Made by a program: the position numbers and the translations under genes. Source: Manis javanica (lineage: Eukaryota > Chordata > Mammalia > Pholidota > Manidae). Taken from it: a DNA stretch of 64,000 nucleotides. The stretch spans positions 112,858,302 through 112,922,301 of the forward strand of contig NC_133164.1 in NCBI RefSeq assembly GCF_040802235.1. The letters run 5' to 3'. The notes below the pieces were generated by a model. It worked only from the letters and a program-made list of their open reading frames with translations, was not told the origin of the DNA and searched no databases. Positions 23,761-36,060 of this stretch are shown here, piece by piece. Each line of letters opens with the position of its first letter. The stretch's first letter is position 1.

Positions 23761-25784
23761 GCTCCTCACGGGACCCTGTACGGTCAGCTGATCACACACA
23801 GGGCTGACATGGAACTTCTCAGCAAAGAATTCTCAGCGATCGTTGGAGCCGGGAAGGATACTGGAGCTGAAGGAGTCTACCAGACAGGTGGGTCACTGTC
23901 TTCGCTCTCCAAAGACACTTGAGAGCAAGCAGTTACCGAGAGGAGCACCGAAATTTCCTTTTTCGATTAAGCATCACATTTGACTCATGTCAGTGTTATG
24001 CAGACAGCACGACCAGCTCTGAGCCTATGAGCCTCAAGAGATGCAGGAGTTTAAGGTGGCACCTCCAGAAAGTCTAAAGACAGCCCACTGGCAGGGAAGC
24101 CCATGAAGTCAGTGCTTGGAGGAGGGCTGAGGGCTTGGAGCTGCGCATTAAAGATTGTGAGGCTGTCTGAGTAGGCAGGCTGGAGAGTAAGGCTCTCCCG
24201 CGAGGCCCACTGCCCTCACCCTGCAGGCCTCAGCACACTTCCCAGGCATGTATTTGCATTTCCCTAAACGAATCACATACGTGCACTCCTTACTATGTTG
24301 TTTTTTTTTTTACCCAACCACAAATTCCAGCACAAGCTGAAACCTTAAGGCAACTTGTTTTTTGATGTTAAATGTTTTGCCATTCTATATTATCCACTTA
24401 AGACCATTAGGGAGAACATGCATGTAGGGTCCAAACTTTCTTCACACTTAGAAATACGGATCTATTACCTCAACAGAACGAGCAGCAAGTTCAGAATTCG
24501 TTATGACAGCTCGAGACTAAAAGGCAACCCCTCACCTGACAGAATTTCAGAGACACGATAAGGCCTCCTGCTCCCGTGAACACTGGACACCACCCTGTGT
24601 TCATCCACATAGCAGGGCGGGCCATGAAGTAGCTCAGCAAATTTAGATTTGTCCAGACTCATCTCGGCTCTCTATGGCAGCATCTGACAGTGGTTCACCT
24701 CTACCAGGAAGGGACATTGGGTAAATTTCCCAAACACAAAGAATCCCTTCAAAGTGCCACAGAATGGGTATGACTTATGACAAGAGTTCAGTTCACGTGA
24801 GGCACTGGAAGGCGAGATGCAGGATGGGAAAGTCTTGCTCAATTAAAATACCAAAAAAAACCCCTAATTGTTAAGGCTCAGCTACTTTGATGCATTAAAA
24901 ATATACATATATATATATATATATATATTTCTGAAGATTTCTTCAATCACCCAGAGAACATTCTATATCAAACATTTCAAAAGAACGGCACATTAAAAAC
25001 CTGGTGGGTTTTATGGATATCCCTCTAAATAAATCTATTCAAAACCATTCATACGATGATTTTCTTTGAGCAGAGAATGTTTACTGCTGCAATTTCCCTA
25101 CCTACCCTCACTATCAATGATTCATCACACAAGGTAAGCCTCAAAATGAAGCTGCAAAGAATTCCTAAAGGCATCTGTACTAAAATTAAGCACCATGGGG
25201 AGTCAGCCGTCAGTCCGCTGATGACTTTTGCTTTTTCCTGCTTCCAGCTGCAGGAACTCAATGAAGGTTGATTCTGCATTTAGGGAAGGTGAGAAGACAA
25301 TAAGCACAACCCTCCGAACCAGATATTGAACAGCTGTGCTACCAAATGCCATCAAGCATTAATTCATCTTTCCGAATCTAACAGTAAGTCCAAAGGACTT
25401 CTCTTCTGCTTTCTTATTTTAAGTCAACTTTGAGGTAAATATTATCAACAATAAGCTGCACATACCTTAAGCATGCGGTTCAAATGTATGCAGCTTGCAC
25501 AACCACTATGCCAATCAAGCTATTTCATATCACCCCAAAAGATCCCTTGGTGCCTCATCCAGGCCATTCTTCTACAGTCACCCCTATCCCCTGGCAGCCA
25601 CTGATATGCCTTCTATCTTTGCATTTGTTTTTACATTTTAAACCTTATCTGCAGGTACTGGTTTAGGGGAAGTGGCAATATTCTGAGCGTATTTTCAGAT
25701 GACTTGGGACTTTGTTTTTGGAAATGATGTGTTCATTCACACCATATTTCCCAGAAAAAAACCCTGGAGTAACAAAGACTGCTA
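23761..25784. other. Intronic; TA microsatellite, no gene
   Basis: Single-copy-looking sequence with a T13 run near 24300 and a TA microsatellite at 24901-24928. A fragment near 25545-25640 resembles an old L1 3' UTR phrase but is too short to name. Confidence 0.45.
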
Positions 25785-26030
25785 TGAATGCATTCATTCA
25801 GAGATGTACTGAACATCGGGCACTATTCTGGGTTTGAGGGATCTAAAGAGAAGATGAAACCCTCCCCTGGCAGAGACAACCATGCTATCCACTGCAGCAC
25901 AGTGTGGTCTGGGCCACGGTGGGTATCAGGTAGACACAGAAGGAGCACCTATGCCTGTCTGGGGAGGGAGGCCAGGCAAGACTGCTCAGGAAAATGTGCT
26001 GTTTTAACTTCAAAGATGAGGACACAGCAT
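25785..26030 (-). repeat. L2 LINE, minus strand
   Basis: ATTCATTCAGAGATGTACTG and a following GGGCACTATTCTGGGTTTGAGG phrase match the L2 3' end in reverse orientation. Confidence 0.5.
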
Positions 26031-26064
26031 ACACAAAGGTCCTGAGACCTAAATGAGGCAGTTC

Positions 26065-26225
26065 TGTGGTGGTCAGGAACAGGGACCATAGCCTGGACTT
26101 CCAGCAAGTGACTCAAATATCCCTCTTTTTTAAAGGTGATAACAGCACCAACATCCTAGTCTGTTCAGATAAAAATGCATGAACACATGCAAAGCCCTTA
26201 CAACAGTGCCCTGCACCTGTGGAGG
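26065..26225 (+). repeat. MIR SINE remnant
   Basis: GACTTCCAGCAAGTGACTC, GGTGATAACAGCACC and a final CCCTTACAACAGTGCCCTGC follow MIR order. Confidence 0.55.
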
Positions 26226-26703
26226 ACCAGGTGGAAGACCAGGTCCGCCACCAGGGCCTCAGGAGGATGCACTATCAACCAGGTAGACATAGTCCTTTCC
26301 TCCACTTGGAGCCTAATGGAGGAGACGAAGAAGCAAAGCAGGTGCAGGTTGCAATGAGGCCTCGGCTACACTGTTCCTAAGCAAGACTGGAGGAAACAGT
26401 GGGGCCCCAAAGCCGAAACGGTACTTCCTCTTCCTCCACATTCTCATCCCGACAGACAGAGCAGCTGACCCCGTGGCTGGGGGAAGGCCAGAGAACTAAG
26501 GAGGGCCACTAGGTCTGAGGGAGAGGAGGGGAAAGCAGAGGATGAAGGAGAGAAAAAGGAGAGATTGGGGGCAGGAAGACCGCAAGCCAAAGGAGGGCCC
26601 TTCCCGGAACCCTGCTAACCCTCAGCCAGGGTACCTAGGAAGACCCGCCTTCGGGAGAGGGCATAAGCAGCAGTTCCTATGTTGTGGGAAGAGATGAGAG
26701 CCC

Positions 26704-26722
26704 GGGGTGGGGGGTGCGGGGG
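26704..26722 (+). other. G-rich tract
   Basis: Three G-runs (4, 6 and 5 G) in 19 bp followed by a TG repeat. Close to, but one run short of, a strict G-quadruplex motif. Confidence 0.6.
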
Positions 26723-26837
26723 TGTGTGTGGAGTGGCTCCTCCCTTCCTTTTATGCAGTTTGGATTTTCTCTCGCTTACAGGGCTTGAGAAGACTCCACA
26801 GGGGAGAGATGGCAGAGTTCTAACAGCATTACCCCCA

Positions 26838-27180
26838 GCCCCATTTTAACTGTTTTAAAGGGTACAATTCAGTGGCATTAAGTACATTCACATGTTGGGT
26901 AACCATCACCACTACTGCCGGAACTTTTTAATCATCCCTCCCAAAAAGACCTCCACCCATTAAACAGTAATGCCCCCTTCCCCTGACCCCAGAGACCTCT
27001 GTTCTGCTTTCTGTCTCTATGAATGTGCCTATTCTAGGCACCTCAAGGAAGTGGAATCATATTTGACTTTTGTGTCTGGCCTATTTCCCTAAGGCTGTTT
27101 TCAAGGTCCATTTGTGTTGCAGTGTGTGTCAGGATTCCACTCCTTCTAATTGCTCACCAGTACTCCTCTGTTCATTCTTT
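26838..27180 (+). mobile_element. Ancient L1 (L1M-type) 3' UTR fragment
   Basis: Has the well-known phrases AGTGGCATTAAGTACATTCAC, AACCATCACCACTACTGCC, CTTTCTGTCTCTATGAATG and TTTTCAAGGTCCATTTGTG of old mammalian L1 3' UTRs. Non-coding. Confidence 0.75.
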
Positions 27181-28142
27181 TTTAAAGCTCCCCTGGCAGC
27201 AGAGCAGAGAATGGGTTGTTGGGTTCAACTCAAAGGGTGGGAGAGGCACCAGCCAGGAGGACTTTGGCTGGAAGGCCAACAGAGGGGGTGGAGCAAGGAG
27301 GACAGGGAAGGATCCCGGCTTCAGACAACTGGACGCAGGAGGGGCACTGCTCAAGGGCAGTGAGGGCCCTGAAGGACACGGAGAGGGCCACTGTGCTCTG
27401 AATCTTGGCATTTTCTAACTACTGAAGTCCTGACTGCCAAGTGAGATTAGATAACTATTGGGAAACTAGCTCTACTGCATAATTTATTCATACATAATTA
27501 TATTTCACCAAGTATCAGACAACAAAGAAATAGGTGTTTTCATTAATAGGCCCTCCAGAAAAAACGGGGGAGGGAGAAGAGACTATGAATCGCAGCCGTT
27601 TATGTTTACGGAGATCAAACCTCAGCAGTGCTCAAATTCTTCTCATCCCTGAAAAGCTAGAGTAGGGGTTCTGTGGTGCCGGGCCAGAGCTGTTTATTAG
27701 GTCTCCACATTGACAAATAATGACCATCTCTGGGCCCCCAGCCACTTCTTTCCCTGCAAATTCCTTCACCCCTAAACACAGAGCTGTGATTACAGAATGC
27801 CTCAGGCTAGATTCACCACCTCTCCCTTTGTGGCTTATTCAGTGTGAGCTCCTTCCTCCTCTTTAAACAGACACATCTTAAGAGACTAATGACGCTTGCT
27901 GAGCACTCTACATAGTGGGCGTGCATTTAGTAAATAACACCTGGGTAACAGTGCACGCCTGCCTCTCAGTCATATCATCTTGATAATAAGAATATTTCGC
28001 TTCCCAAGAAGCCCCAGACTGAAATGTGAGGTTATGGGTTACCCAAATTACCTAAGACTATGCACAAAGTATTTAAGCTTCAAGGAAAAAAATCAAGCAG
28101 TTTAAGGCACAATGCTCATCCCCTACTCCCACCAAGTACCCT

Positions 28143-28497
28143 TGTGGGTAAAACTGTAATATTTCCAGAATATCTCACCTGGCTTTAGCACATCTGCATA
28201 TCAATTGGCGCTCAAGGGTGGAGAGAAGTGTGGCTTTAGTGCATTTGCATCATTCCTCAGGGGTGGAGAGAAGTTCATTTCCGTACCAAAGAGTAAAATT
28301 ACCAGGGCAACGGAGGGCTTATCTGTACCTGAGAGGTGAAGGGGAGGGCTGGTTTTGCTTCTGCTGAAGCAGGAAGGAGAGGAGGCCCCAGAATGCAATT
28401 TGTAATCAATAAACAGATTTTAAACTTTACATCTCCCTTTGACTGATTTCAGTTTTAGAGGTATTTTGCCCCAGGATTTCCTCTCCCCGGGTTAACA
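28143..28497 (+). mobile_element. Candidate solo LTR of an endogenous retrovirus, 355 bp
   Basis: Bounded by TGTGGGTAAA at the left and GGTTAACA at the right, with near-identical 5-bp flanks (ACCCT at 28138-28142, ATCCT at 28498-28502). It has an upstream tandem duplication (28180-28274) like an LTR enhancer, an AATAAA at about 28408-28413 and a T-rich stretch after it. No internal viral genes remain, and no retroviral protein is encoded. The family is not identified. The assignment rests on structure. Confidence 0.5.
28180..28274 (+). promoter_or_regulatory. Tandem duplication with octamer motif (LTR enhancer-like)
   Basis: Two diverged copies, 28180-28229 (50 bp) and 28231-28274 (44 bp), both start TGGCTTTAG and end GGGTGGAGAGAAGT. 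The second carries the exact octamer ATTTGCAT (28243-28250); the first has the altered ATCTGCAT. Confidence 0.7.
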
Positions 28498-30690
28498 ATC
28501 CTTGAAGCAAAAAACACTGAAAATATACTATCTATGTTGGTTAGAAACCAATGATTCATTTTATTTAAAACTTAACATACAAATGGCTTCTATAAAAAAA
28601 AGTTTCTTGTTGAACATTAAAGCTTAAAAGTCTTCTCATCAATAAGAAACAACTTACTTCCAAAACATTTTTTTAAATTATATAACCTTTTCAGAATGTG
28701 AATACATATTCTAAATATAGTACATATGTGTGGGGATATATATGTGTCATGGCCTATAAGAATATTTATATATATATATAGGCCACATAAAATCCAATTC
28801 ACTTTTTTTAAGCTAACAGAGACAGGCAACTCCTAAGTCTTAAACTGATTTAGTTATGGAGCTTTTGGTATTATTTTTTATAACATCAAATGTATTCATT
28901 TTTAGGAGGAATAAAATACTTAAGTCACATTTTTAAACTACTGAGAGTCATTTAAACATCTGAATTAATCAGTAGTGATCAACACTTAATAGTAGTTTCT
29001 ACCAATGCAAAAGGATACTTTTTGGTTGGGAAAAAGTTATTCTAAAGTATTTTGGATTTGAACAACTAGAAAAGTCTGTGTTGTTATTCACAATATGTTG
29101 ATATTAAATTCTGTTTTACATACACATACTATTTAATTAAAACTGCTTAAAGCATAAAAACATCTATTTTTACCGTACAGAATATTTATTTGTCCTAAGC
29201 TACTAGTTTAAATAAAGCAATTGATGTCTCATTTGATGAAAACAGTTGTCCCAGTTCAATAAGGTAAAAATACTTGCCAAATAGCCATGTACTACCCTAT
29301 TAAATTAAGCCCGTTTCATCTACCAGTAACTTACTGAAAAAAATCCTTTGTGGGAAACTTACCTTCCTTAGAATAGCCACAAAGTGTTATCTAAAAGCAG
29401 CATGTTGCTATTTTTTATATTACACGAATTCTATCTTTGAATTTAAAACTGATCTAACAAGCATGCATTTTGTAAGCAGAAAATAAAACAGAATCTTTCA
29501 GGCCAGCCAATCAAATTGATGGGATTTTTGAAACCATCCTGATATAGAGCCCTCTTGTTTTAGGTCTTGACGGTTACAAAGAATGTGCTTTCAATCACCA
29601 AATAGTAATTTGCTCTGGCTGACAGTGCTGAGCTTTGTCAGTCTGCTCTCATTTAATGAGTACCTGTAACACGGTAAATCTTTATCGACTGAATTCAAGA
29701 TGTTTATCAAAGCAGAATAAATGGTAAAGCATACGTCACGTCACTGTGCCCGCTAAGTGACAGCAGCGTACTTCCTCCCATTCCTGGTTCTACGTTCCTA
29801 CTAAATTTACTGACTTTTCCCAACAGCTCTTCCCAAACAAAATAGTTGTTTCCTCGCTTATGCATTTTCATAGAGATATAGCAGTAACAGGAGCAAAACA
29901 ACAAATACATATTTAAATGAAAATAGACGTTCCACAAACCATTAGCTGATGTAGGTCATGGGATATCAGGTTAAATTGGTTTATTGAGACAGCCAGTGTA
30001 TTTCAGAAAATAATTCTCTAATGTTCTCAAGTTACTGAATAACTTGGAAAAGGTCAAATTTAATCTACATGAAAAGGAGGGACGAGGCAGCAAAGCCTCA
30101 AAGAAATTGAACTCTTACGGTAAGTCAGTGTCCCACTGCTACAGCTGCAATCCAGCTTCCACCAGGCACACCATCCTCCAAATGAGAGCTTTAAGTGTCA
30201 CAGTTCCTCAGTGTTCCCATCTAATGGAGTATCAGTGAGACCACAGAACCACAGACTCACGAGAAGATTTCCTGAGGAAGTGACTCCAGAGCTGGTATCG
30301 CTCCACACCAGGGATGTCTGTTAGTCTGTCTGTCTTTCTTTAGCTGATGGGAAACATTCCAAGGGCTCTGAGAGCCAAAGAGGCTGTGCATTTAAAAACA
30401 TCATCTATCCCTGAGGTTGGGTTATAATAAGCAGATAGACAGAAACATCGTGAAAACAATTTGAAGAGTTTTTTCTTCCTGTCCACCAATCCAGAAGTGG
30501 GCAATACATCATCCAGGTGACCCTTCCCAATTATGGATACTTTCATAATATCCTGGCCATTTGTGTTTAAAAAAAAAAAGTCAGTTTTGTTTTGATAAGA
30601 TATCAAATGCACTGTGAACACCAACTCCTTTATTAGGGGTGTGATTAGCAAAACTAATGCAAAATTGCTCTATTCTATAGATCAGCAAGT
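28498..30690. other. Intronic AT-rich, repeat-poor stretch
   Basis: No gene or named repeat seen apart from a TA microsatellite at about 28766-28780 and an A11 run near 30569. Like 3561-5400, it stands out as repeat-poor within a repeat-rich region. Confidence 0.5.
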
Positions 30691-30859
30691 CATCATTCAT
30701 GCAACCATCCAATGACTTATTGAGCATGTACTTTGCACCACGCACTGTAGCAAATGCTGAGGCCCCTGGCTACTTATCCAACCCTTTCTCTGCATGCATG
30801 CCTTGGTTGAAACTCAACACTCCAGCCACTTTGAGCTGCTTTCACTTCTCTAAAAGCAA

Positions 30860-31270
30860 CATGCTTGCTTCTCTTGTCTCTAAGCCTCTGTTCGCACATC
30901 ATTCTCTTAGCTTGGAATGCTGTCCTTCCATTTTTTGGTCTATGAAAGTTCAGCCCAATGTCCATCATCAACTCCAAGCAGTCTTCCTTACCCCTTTAGA
31001 TATCCTCTGAGGATGCCTTTCTATAATGATCATATTCCGTTTACTTGAATCTCCCGCACTGTAAAGTAGGTCCCCTAAGGCAAGGAAACTACACGTACCC
31101 TGTGTTTGGACAACTGAGGGGCTGAAAGGACTCCTGCTGATCTGCACCTCCCCCCACCAGAATGAATATCCTAAGGACAGGGATCTTGTCTGACTAGCAT
31201 TCTTTTTAGTACCTAGGCAATGACTGGCATTCAGTAAGGGCTCAGTAAATGCTTACAGAATGAATGAAAA
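30860..31270 (+). repeat. L2 LINE 3' end
   Basis: TTAGCTTGGAATGCTGTCCTTCC, then AGGGATCTTGTCTGACTAGC, then GGGCTCAGTAAATGCTTACAGAATGAATGA follow the L2 3' end in order. Confidence 0.75.
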
Positions 31271-31345
31271 CTAACTGAAATCAGGTCATTTTTGAAAAAC
31301 TATGGCTACCACCAGTATTTGTAGATAAAGGGACCAAGGGCAGGT

Positions 31346-31799
31346 TGCCCCCAATGTGCCACTTCACATGTGGACTACTTTGAGCTGAAGTCAATCAAGA
31401 CCCTGCAGGTCAAGAGAAGTTTTTGGTTCTCCTTTAACTACTGAAGAAAATCTAAATTGCGGTCTTTCCCAAAGTAAGGGTTATTACCAAAAATAAATTT
31501 TATCTGAGTGACCCACTTATATGTCAGGGCACACATCTAACTACCAAATACCTGTCCTTCTTACTGCGCTGTGTGTTGCCCCCCTTCCCTCTGAAGCTCC
31601 AGGCCCCTATCCCATTCCTTAGCTCAGGATGGCATCTAGACCTCATTTTGCCTTTCTGTCTTTGAACCTGTCTTGTATGTGGGGTTCCCATATGTACAAA
31701 ATTAATTTTGATTTTCTCCTATTAAATCTGTCTCATGTTAATTCTATTCTTAGAGCAGCAGGAACCTTGAAAGTAGAGGAAAATTTTTTCTCCCCAACA
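31346..31799 (+). mobile_element. Candidate solo LTR, class I endogenous retrovirus, ~454 bp
   Basis: Starts TGCCCCC and ends in CCCCAACA. A poly(A) signal ATTAAA at 31721-31726 is followed by a TCTGTCTCATGTTAATTC stretch and a GTAGAGGAAAATTTTTTC end, the usual U5 form of class I LTRs. AGGT occurs on both flanks (31342-31345 and 31801-31804), with one extra base on the right. No internal retroviral genes remain. Confidence 0.6.
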
Positions 31800-32484
31800 T
31801 AGGTAACTCAGAAATCATGAACAAGGTAAGGTTCATGCATTAACAATATGCTTTCATTTACCTCCTCCCAGAAAGGTAAATTAGTTAAAGGAAAGAATTA
31901 TTGTGTAGATAACTAAACTTAATGTTAAAGTAATACTTCTATACAAAGTAATTTGAAGCCATGCCTCATAATGTCCTACTGAAGACTAAATCAACCAGTG
32001 CCTGGGGGAGCAATTCCAACGTAACTATCTTCAGAAAGCTCCCTGGGTGGTTGCCATATCACTTGAAAGTTGAGGGTCACTGATAAAATCCTAACTAAAA
32101 ATTCCTTATTCTAACAATCTACCCCACAATGATATTCAAAGAGAAAAATATACATTAAGAGAAGGGGAAAGAAAGAGAGGAATGGGGGTGGGGGTTAAAC
32201 TAAAAATCCTAGATTTATATTAAAAAAAGATTGAATTTTAAAAACCACCATTTTGCCATCTCCAATGTAGAGACTGTCATAAGCAAAAGCAAAGATCATC
32301 AACAGATGCTAAAATTACTGGGTGAAAGATTGTCAAAAGACAGCATATTTACTCACCTCAAAGTATCAGCTCATAGACTGCTTATTAAAGGGCAAAGAGA
32401 AAAGTCACCTTTACAATGGAGAGATCCGTCAGGTATCGCCTTGAGCAAAGCTCTCGTTCAGCACCGCCCAGTAATGGCACAGAC

Positions 32485-32960
32485 TGATGTCACACGCCTC
32501 CTGCGCTGATGCAATGGGAAGGACACCACATGGCCTGGGAGGTGCTGCACCAAAACGAGGCGCCATTCAACTCGAATTTAATAATGAGGGAATGAGACAG
32601 GTGGGCTGGTATGGGCTCTTCAAAACCATCAATGTCACAGAAAGGAAAACTAAAAAAGCAGATGTCTATTCCAGGTTATAAGAGACAAAGAGATACAGTA
32701 ACTAAATACGATGCAAGAACCACGATGGGGTCCGGGATGGGGGGATGGTGGGGAGGGGGCCTCTAAGGTGATCAAGGACATTTTTGAACAGGGACTGTGC
32801 ATCAGGTGACAACGTTACTGAATAAATGTTGAATCTCTTGGGAGTGATGATGTGGTTTTGTAGCAAATGCCCTTGTTCTCTGGAGATACGTGCTGGGTGT
32901 GTTCTGAGGTGAATGTGTCACGAGGTCTGCAAAGTGGGGGAATGTTGAAACTCATCTCCA
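32485..32960 (+). mobile_element. Ancient LINE 3' region (probably L1M-type)
   Basis: Contains AATCTCTTGGGAGTGATGATG, GTAGCAAATGCCCTTGTTC and ATGTGTCACGAGGTCTGCAAAG, which match a common old mammalian LINE tail. Subfamily not resolved. Confidence 0.5.
32727..32759 (+). other. Canonical G-quadruplex motif
   Basis: Five G-runs of 4, 3, 6, 4 and 5 bases with loops of 3, 2, 5 and 1 bases. Meets the usual G3+ N1-7 rule. Confidence 0.85.
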
Positions 32961-33105
32961 CTCCACCTGTTTAGTTATTCCTTCTAAGATTATAGGCAAG
33001 AGAAAGCCTCAATATAACTAAAAGTAAGCCTCTCACACTTCTAGGAAAGCTGCCAATTGCCCTTTAAAAATCTTGTGTGAGGATATTCAAGATTAAGATT
33101 TACCG

Positions 33106-33478
33106 AATGTTCCTGTCTGAACTGATTCACCCCGAGGTTCATATGCTGAAGTCTTAACCCTCAGGACCTCAGAATGTGGCTACGTGGAGACAGGGCCTTT
33201 AAGAGGTGATCAGTTTAAGATGAGGCCACAGGCTGGCCCTACTCCAGTAGAACTCTGTCCTTATCAGAAGGGGAAACTGGGGCCCAGACAGGTACTCTGA
33301 AGACCTGTGAGGACACAGGGAAACAATGGCCATCTATAAGCCAAGGAGAGAGGCCTCAGGAGAAACCAACACCTTGATCTCAGCCTTCCAGCCCCCAGAG
33401 TTAGGAGAAAATAGATTTCTGTCATTTAAGCCACCAGTCTCTGCTACTTTGTATGGCAGTCCGAGCAGATTAATACAC
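33106..33478 (+). mobile_element. MLT1-type MaLR solo LTR
   Basis: Has the MLT1 order of phrases: GGTTCATATGCTGAAGTC, GACAGGGCCTTTAAGAGG, GTCCTTATCAGAAGGGG, CCATCTATAAGCCAAGGAGAG, TTTCTGTCATTTAAGCCACC and a final ATGGCAGTCCGAGCAG. An ERVL-related non-autonomous LTR, old and without internal sequence. Confidence 0.85.
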
Positions 33479-33499
33479 CGACTTTGCACTTTTCTTGAT

Positions 33500-33970
33500 T
33501 TATTTTCTATTTACCAGGTAAAATACCTACCAATTCGTGGCTCACAGCACCCACATGCACTCTTCCCTCTAGACTTCAAGAGGGTGGCACACGAGGACCT
33601 TTCCCCCGGCCCCCATTACTCATAGGGACCCCACTCCCCACCCCACCCTGTCCCCAGGCTCCAGAACATCCCGCACCTCCTGGGTGCCCTCCTCTGTGCC
33701 TTTAAGAAACACACAGAACATTCCTTCTGAATTGAAGGCTTCCCTCCACAACCCTTACAAAGTCGGGGCCTCCCTCCCCCCCAGTCCCTCAGCCCTTTAC
33801 CAGTCCCTATGAAACCCCTTCCCATGCTCAGTTAAAACTACTCGCCCACTGCTCACTCACCATGCCCCCCCCCAGATTCTGGTTCCTCTAGAGCAGGGAA
33901 TGCATGTCCTTTATCTTTGTAAACCACAGTATTTAACACATGCTAGGCTTTCATATCTTCGGTGAATTAA
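33500..33970 (+). repeat. L2 LINE remnant
   Basis: C-rich central part with TTCCTCTAGAGCAGGGAATGC and CACATGCTAGGC phrases in L2 order. Diverged. Confidence 0.45.
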
Positions 33971-34215
33971 ATTTATATGAAAGACAAACAATCCTATACA
34001 TTTGACTTCAGACTCTCCTGGCTTTTCATTTACTTGGCACGTGCAATAGACCAGGGCAGCAATCACAAAAAGGACTCTACAGGTCAGCCCTATAACCACA
34101 GGCAGAGGAGTAATACTTAAATCCTCACATTTCAGCCGGTACTTGGAGCCAGCCAGATTTTCATTAGCATTAGCAGAAAGGAATCTCGGAAAACCAAGAT
34201 TAAATGAAATGTGCC

Positions 34216-34391
34216 CGAGAGAAGGGACATAGCGGATCTCTGGCAACTTGCTGCACTGATGGACAGTCACTGCATTGGGGTATGGGTGGGGACTTGATAA
34301 TATGGGTAAATGTAGTAACCACATTGTTTTTTCATGTGAAACTGACATAAGAGTATATATCAATCATACCTTAATAAAAAAAAAAAAAAAA
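34216..34391 (+). mobile_element. 5'-truncated L1 3' end (copy 2)
   Basis: Matches the last ~175 bp of the L1 at 17808-18671 (GATGGACAGTCACTGC, GACTTGATAATATGGGT, ATATCAATCATACCTTAATA) and ends in a run of about 20 A. The 9-bp repeat AAATGTGCC flanks it (34207-34215 and 34392-34400). Confidence 0.9.
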
Positions 34392-35010
34392 AAATGTGCC
34401 TCAGTGTGAGCTTAAACCAACCTCTCTTTCTAGAATAAACTGGTTCTTCTAGAATAAACAGAAATCCCTTCTGAATTCCCTGGCAAACCACCTCTCTCCC
34501 CATTCCTCCTGCCCAATTTGGCCCCAAAGCATCTACAGATAGCCACAGGGCTCCCCAGACAGCACCAACCTTCAGGGCTGGGAGAGATGAAGAGCCGCAC
34601 TTACCAGGAAGGCACTGGCGGGTCCAGCGAATGACAGCTCGCAGACTGATGCCGTCTGCTGTTCACAGCCCCACTCCCGGCTCCTGCTCTAACCTCCACA
34701 CCCAGCTCTACTGAACTCTTAACCATCCTTTCCTCCTGATTCAATTCCTGTCCTCCCATTTATTCCCTCTGCCCTTCTGCAGGTTGATGCTCCCTTATCC
34801 TAAATTGACTACTTCCCATCTCTTCCGTTGTCCTTCCTGCCCCTACCGGAATCTGCTTCTCTGCTGAAGATAACACAAGCTGCCAATTCACTCCTGGCCT
34901 TCCTCACCCATCTGCAATCTGAGCTGCCCTAGCCATCACCTTCCACAACCAGAGGACCCCCACCTTGTTGCAAAAAACAAGTAACTTCTCCCCTCCCAGA
35001 ACCATGTGAT

Positions 35011-36060
35011 AGTAAGAAGTGGGCCTGAGGTCCTGTTACTCTTGTATGTCCAGTGATTTCCTACATAACTACAGTATAACCATTAAGATCAGGAAATTAA
35101 CACTGATGACCTACCACAAACCCATTCAAATCTCACTAAATGTCCCAACAATGCAAAGGGATAGGATCCAGGGTCACATGTGGTGCTTACTGGTGATGTT
35201 CCTTTATTCTTCTTCAATCTGTTCTTCAGTCTTCCCTTGACTCTTACAACCTCGACTGTTTGCAGATATCCAGAGAGTATTTTGTAGAATATCCCTCCAT
35301 TTGAGTTTGCCTGATGTTTTCTCATGAATAGATTCAGGTCATATCCCTTCGACAGGGAGAAGGGAGACTTTACAGAAGGGATGCTTTAATTTTCCCATTC
35401 CATCCTAGCAGGTGGTTGTGTTACACGAACGCCACTGTGTCCCCCAGATTTCTCCACTGTAAGTCTACTCTTCAGTGTCTCCCCCTTTTGTGTGAAGAGA
35501 TACTCTGAGGCTATGTAAGTCTTGTTCATTATCAAACTTCTGCCCACTGATTTTAGCATGCTGAAAATTTCTTGCCTGAATTAATTATAACATGATGATT
35601 TCCAGAAGATGACTTTTAATTCTACCACCATTCCTTGTGTATTTGTGAGCTGACATTCTTTTGAAGGTAGAATGTCCTCTGTTTCTTTTATTCATGTAAG
35701 TTTGGGCTCATTGATTTTACACTATGCAATGAGTTATGAGCCATTTCTGCTGTATTTATTTTCATGCTGAAAATGCCCAGGTTTTCTGGATGCTACTGGA
35801 AGCTCCTTTAAGCTGGCTCCTATATCCTTTTGACATGACCCCATCATTGCCTGAGCACTGCCTTGCTTTGTGGCACAAAATGATGTTTTTGGCCCATCTT
35901 ATATTCGCCGACATAGGTCCAGAATTAGCCATTTCTTCAAGGAGCCCATTCCTTTTAGTTGCAAAATGGCTTTTAGTAACCAAGGTCTGGTTAACAGGTG
36001 TGCTCGTGGCCATCAGGCATCCCTGCTCCCAGGCCCTGTCAATGGACACAGCTAGGGAAT
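35011..36060 (+). mobile_element. Ancient L1M-type 3' UTR, ~1 kb
   Basis: Runs in order through phrases of old mammalian L1 3' UTRs: ATCAGGAAATTAACACTGATG, ATTTTGTAGAATATCCCTCC, TTTGCCTGATGTTTTCTCATG, TTTCTCCACTGTAAGTCTAC, CCTTTTGACATGACCCCATC and CCAAGGTCTGGTTAACAGGTG. Non-coding; the open frames on it are accidental. Confidence 0.8.

Noticed and set aside
34680..34990. C/T-rich stretch as an L2 copy
   Set aside because: Some resemblance to L2 but no diagnostic phrase in order, so not listed as a repeat.
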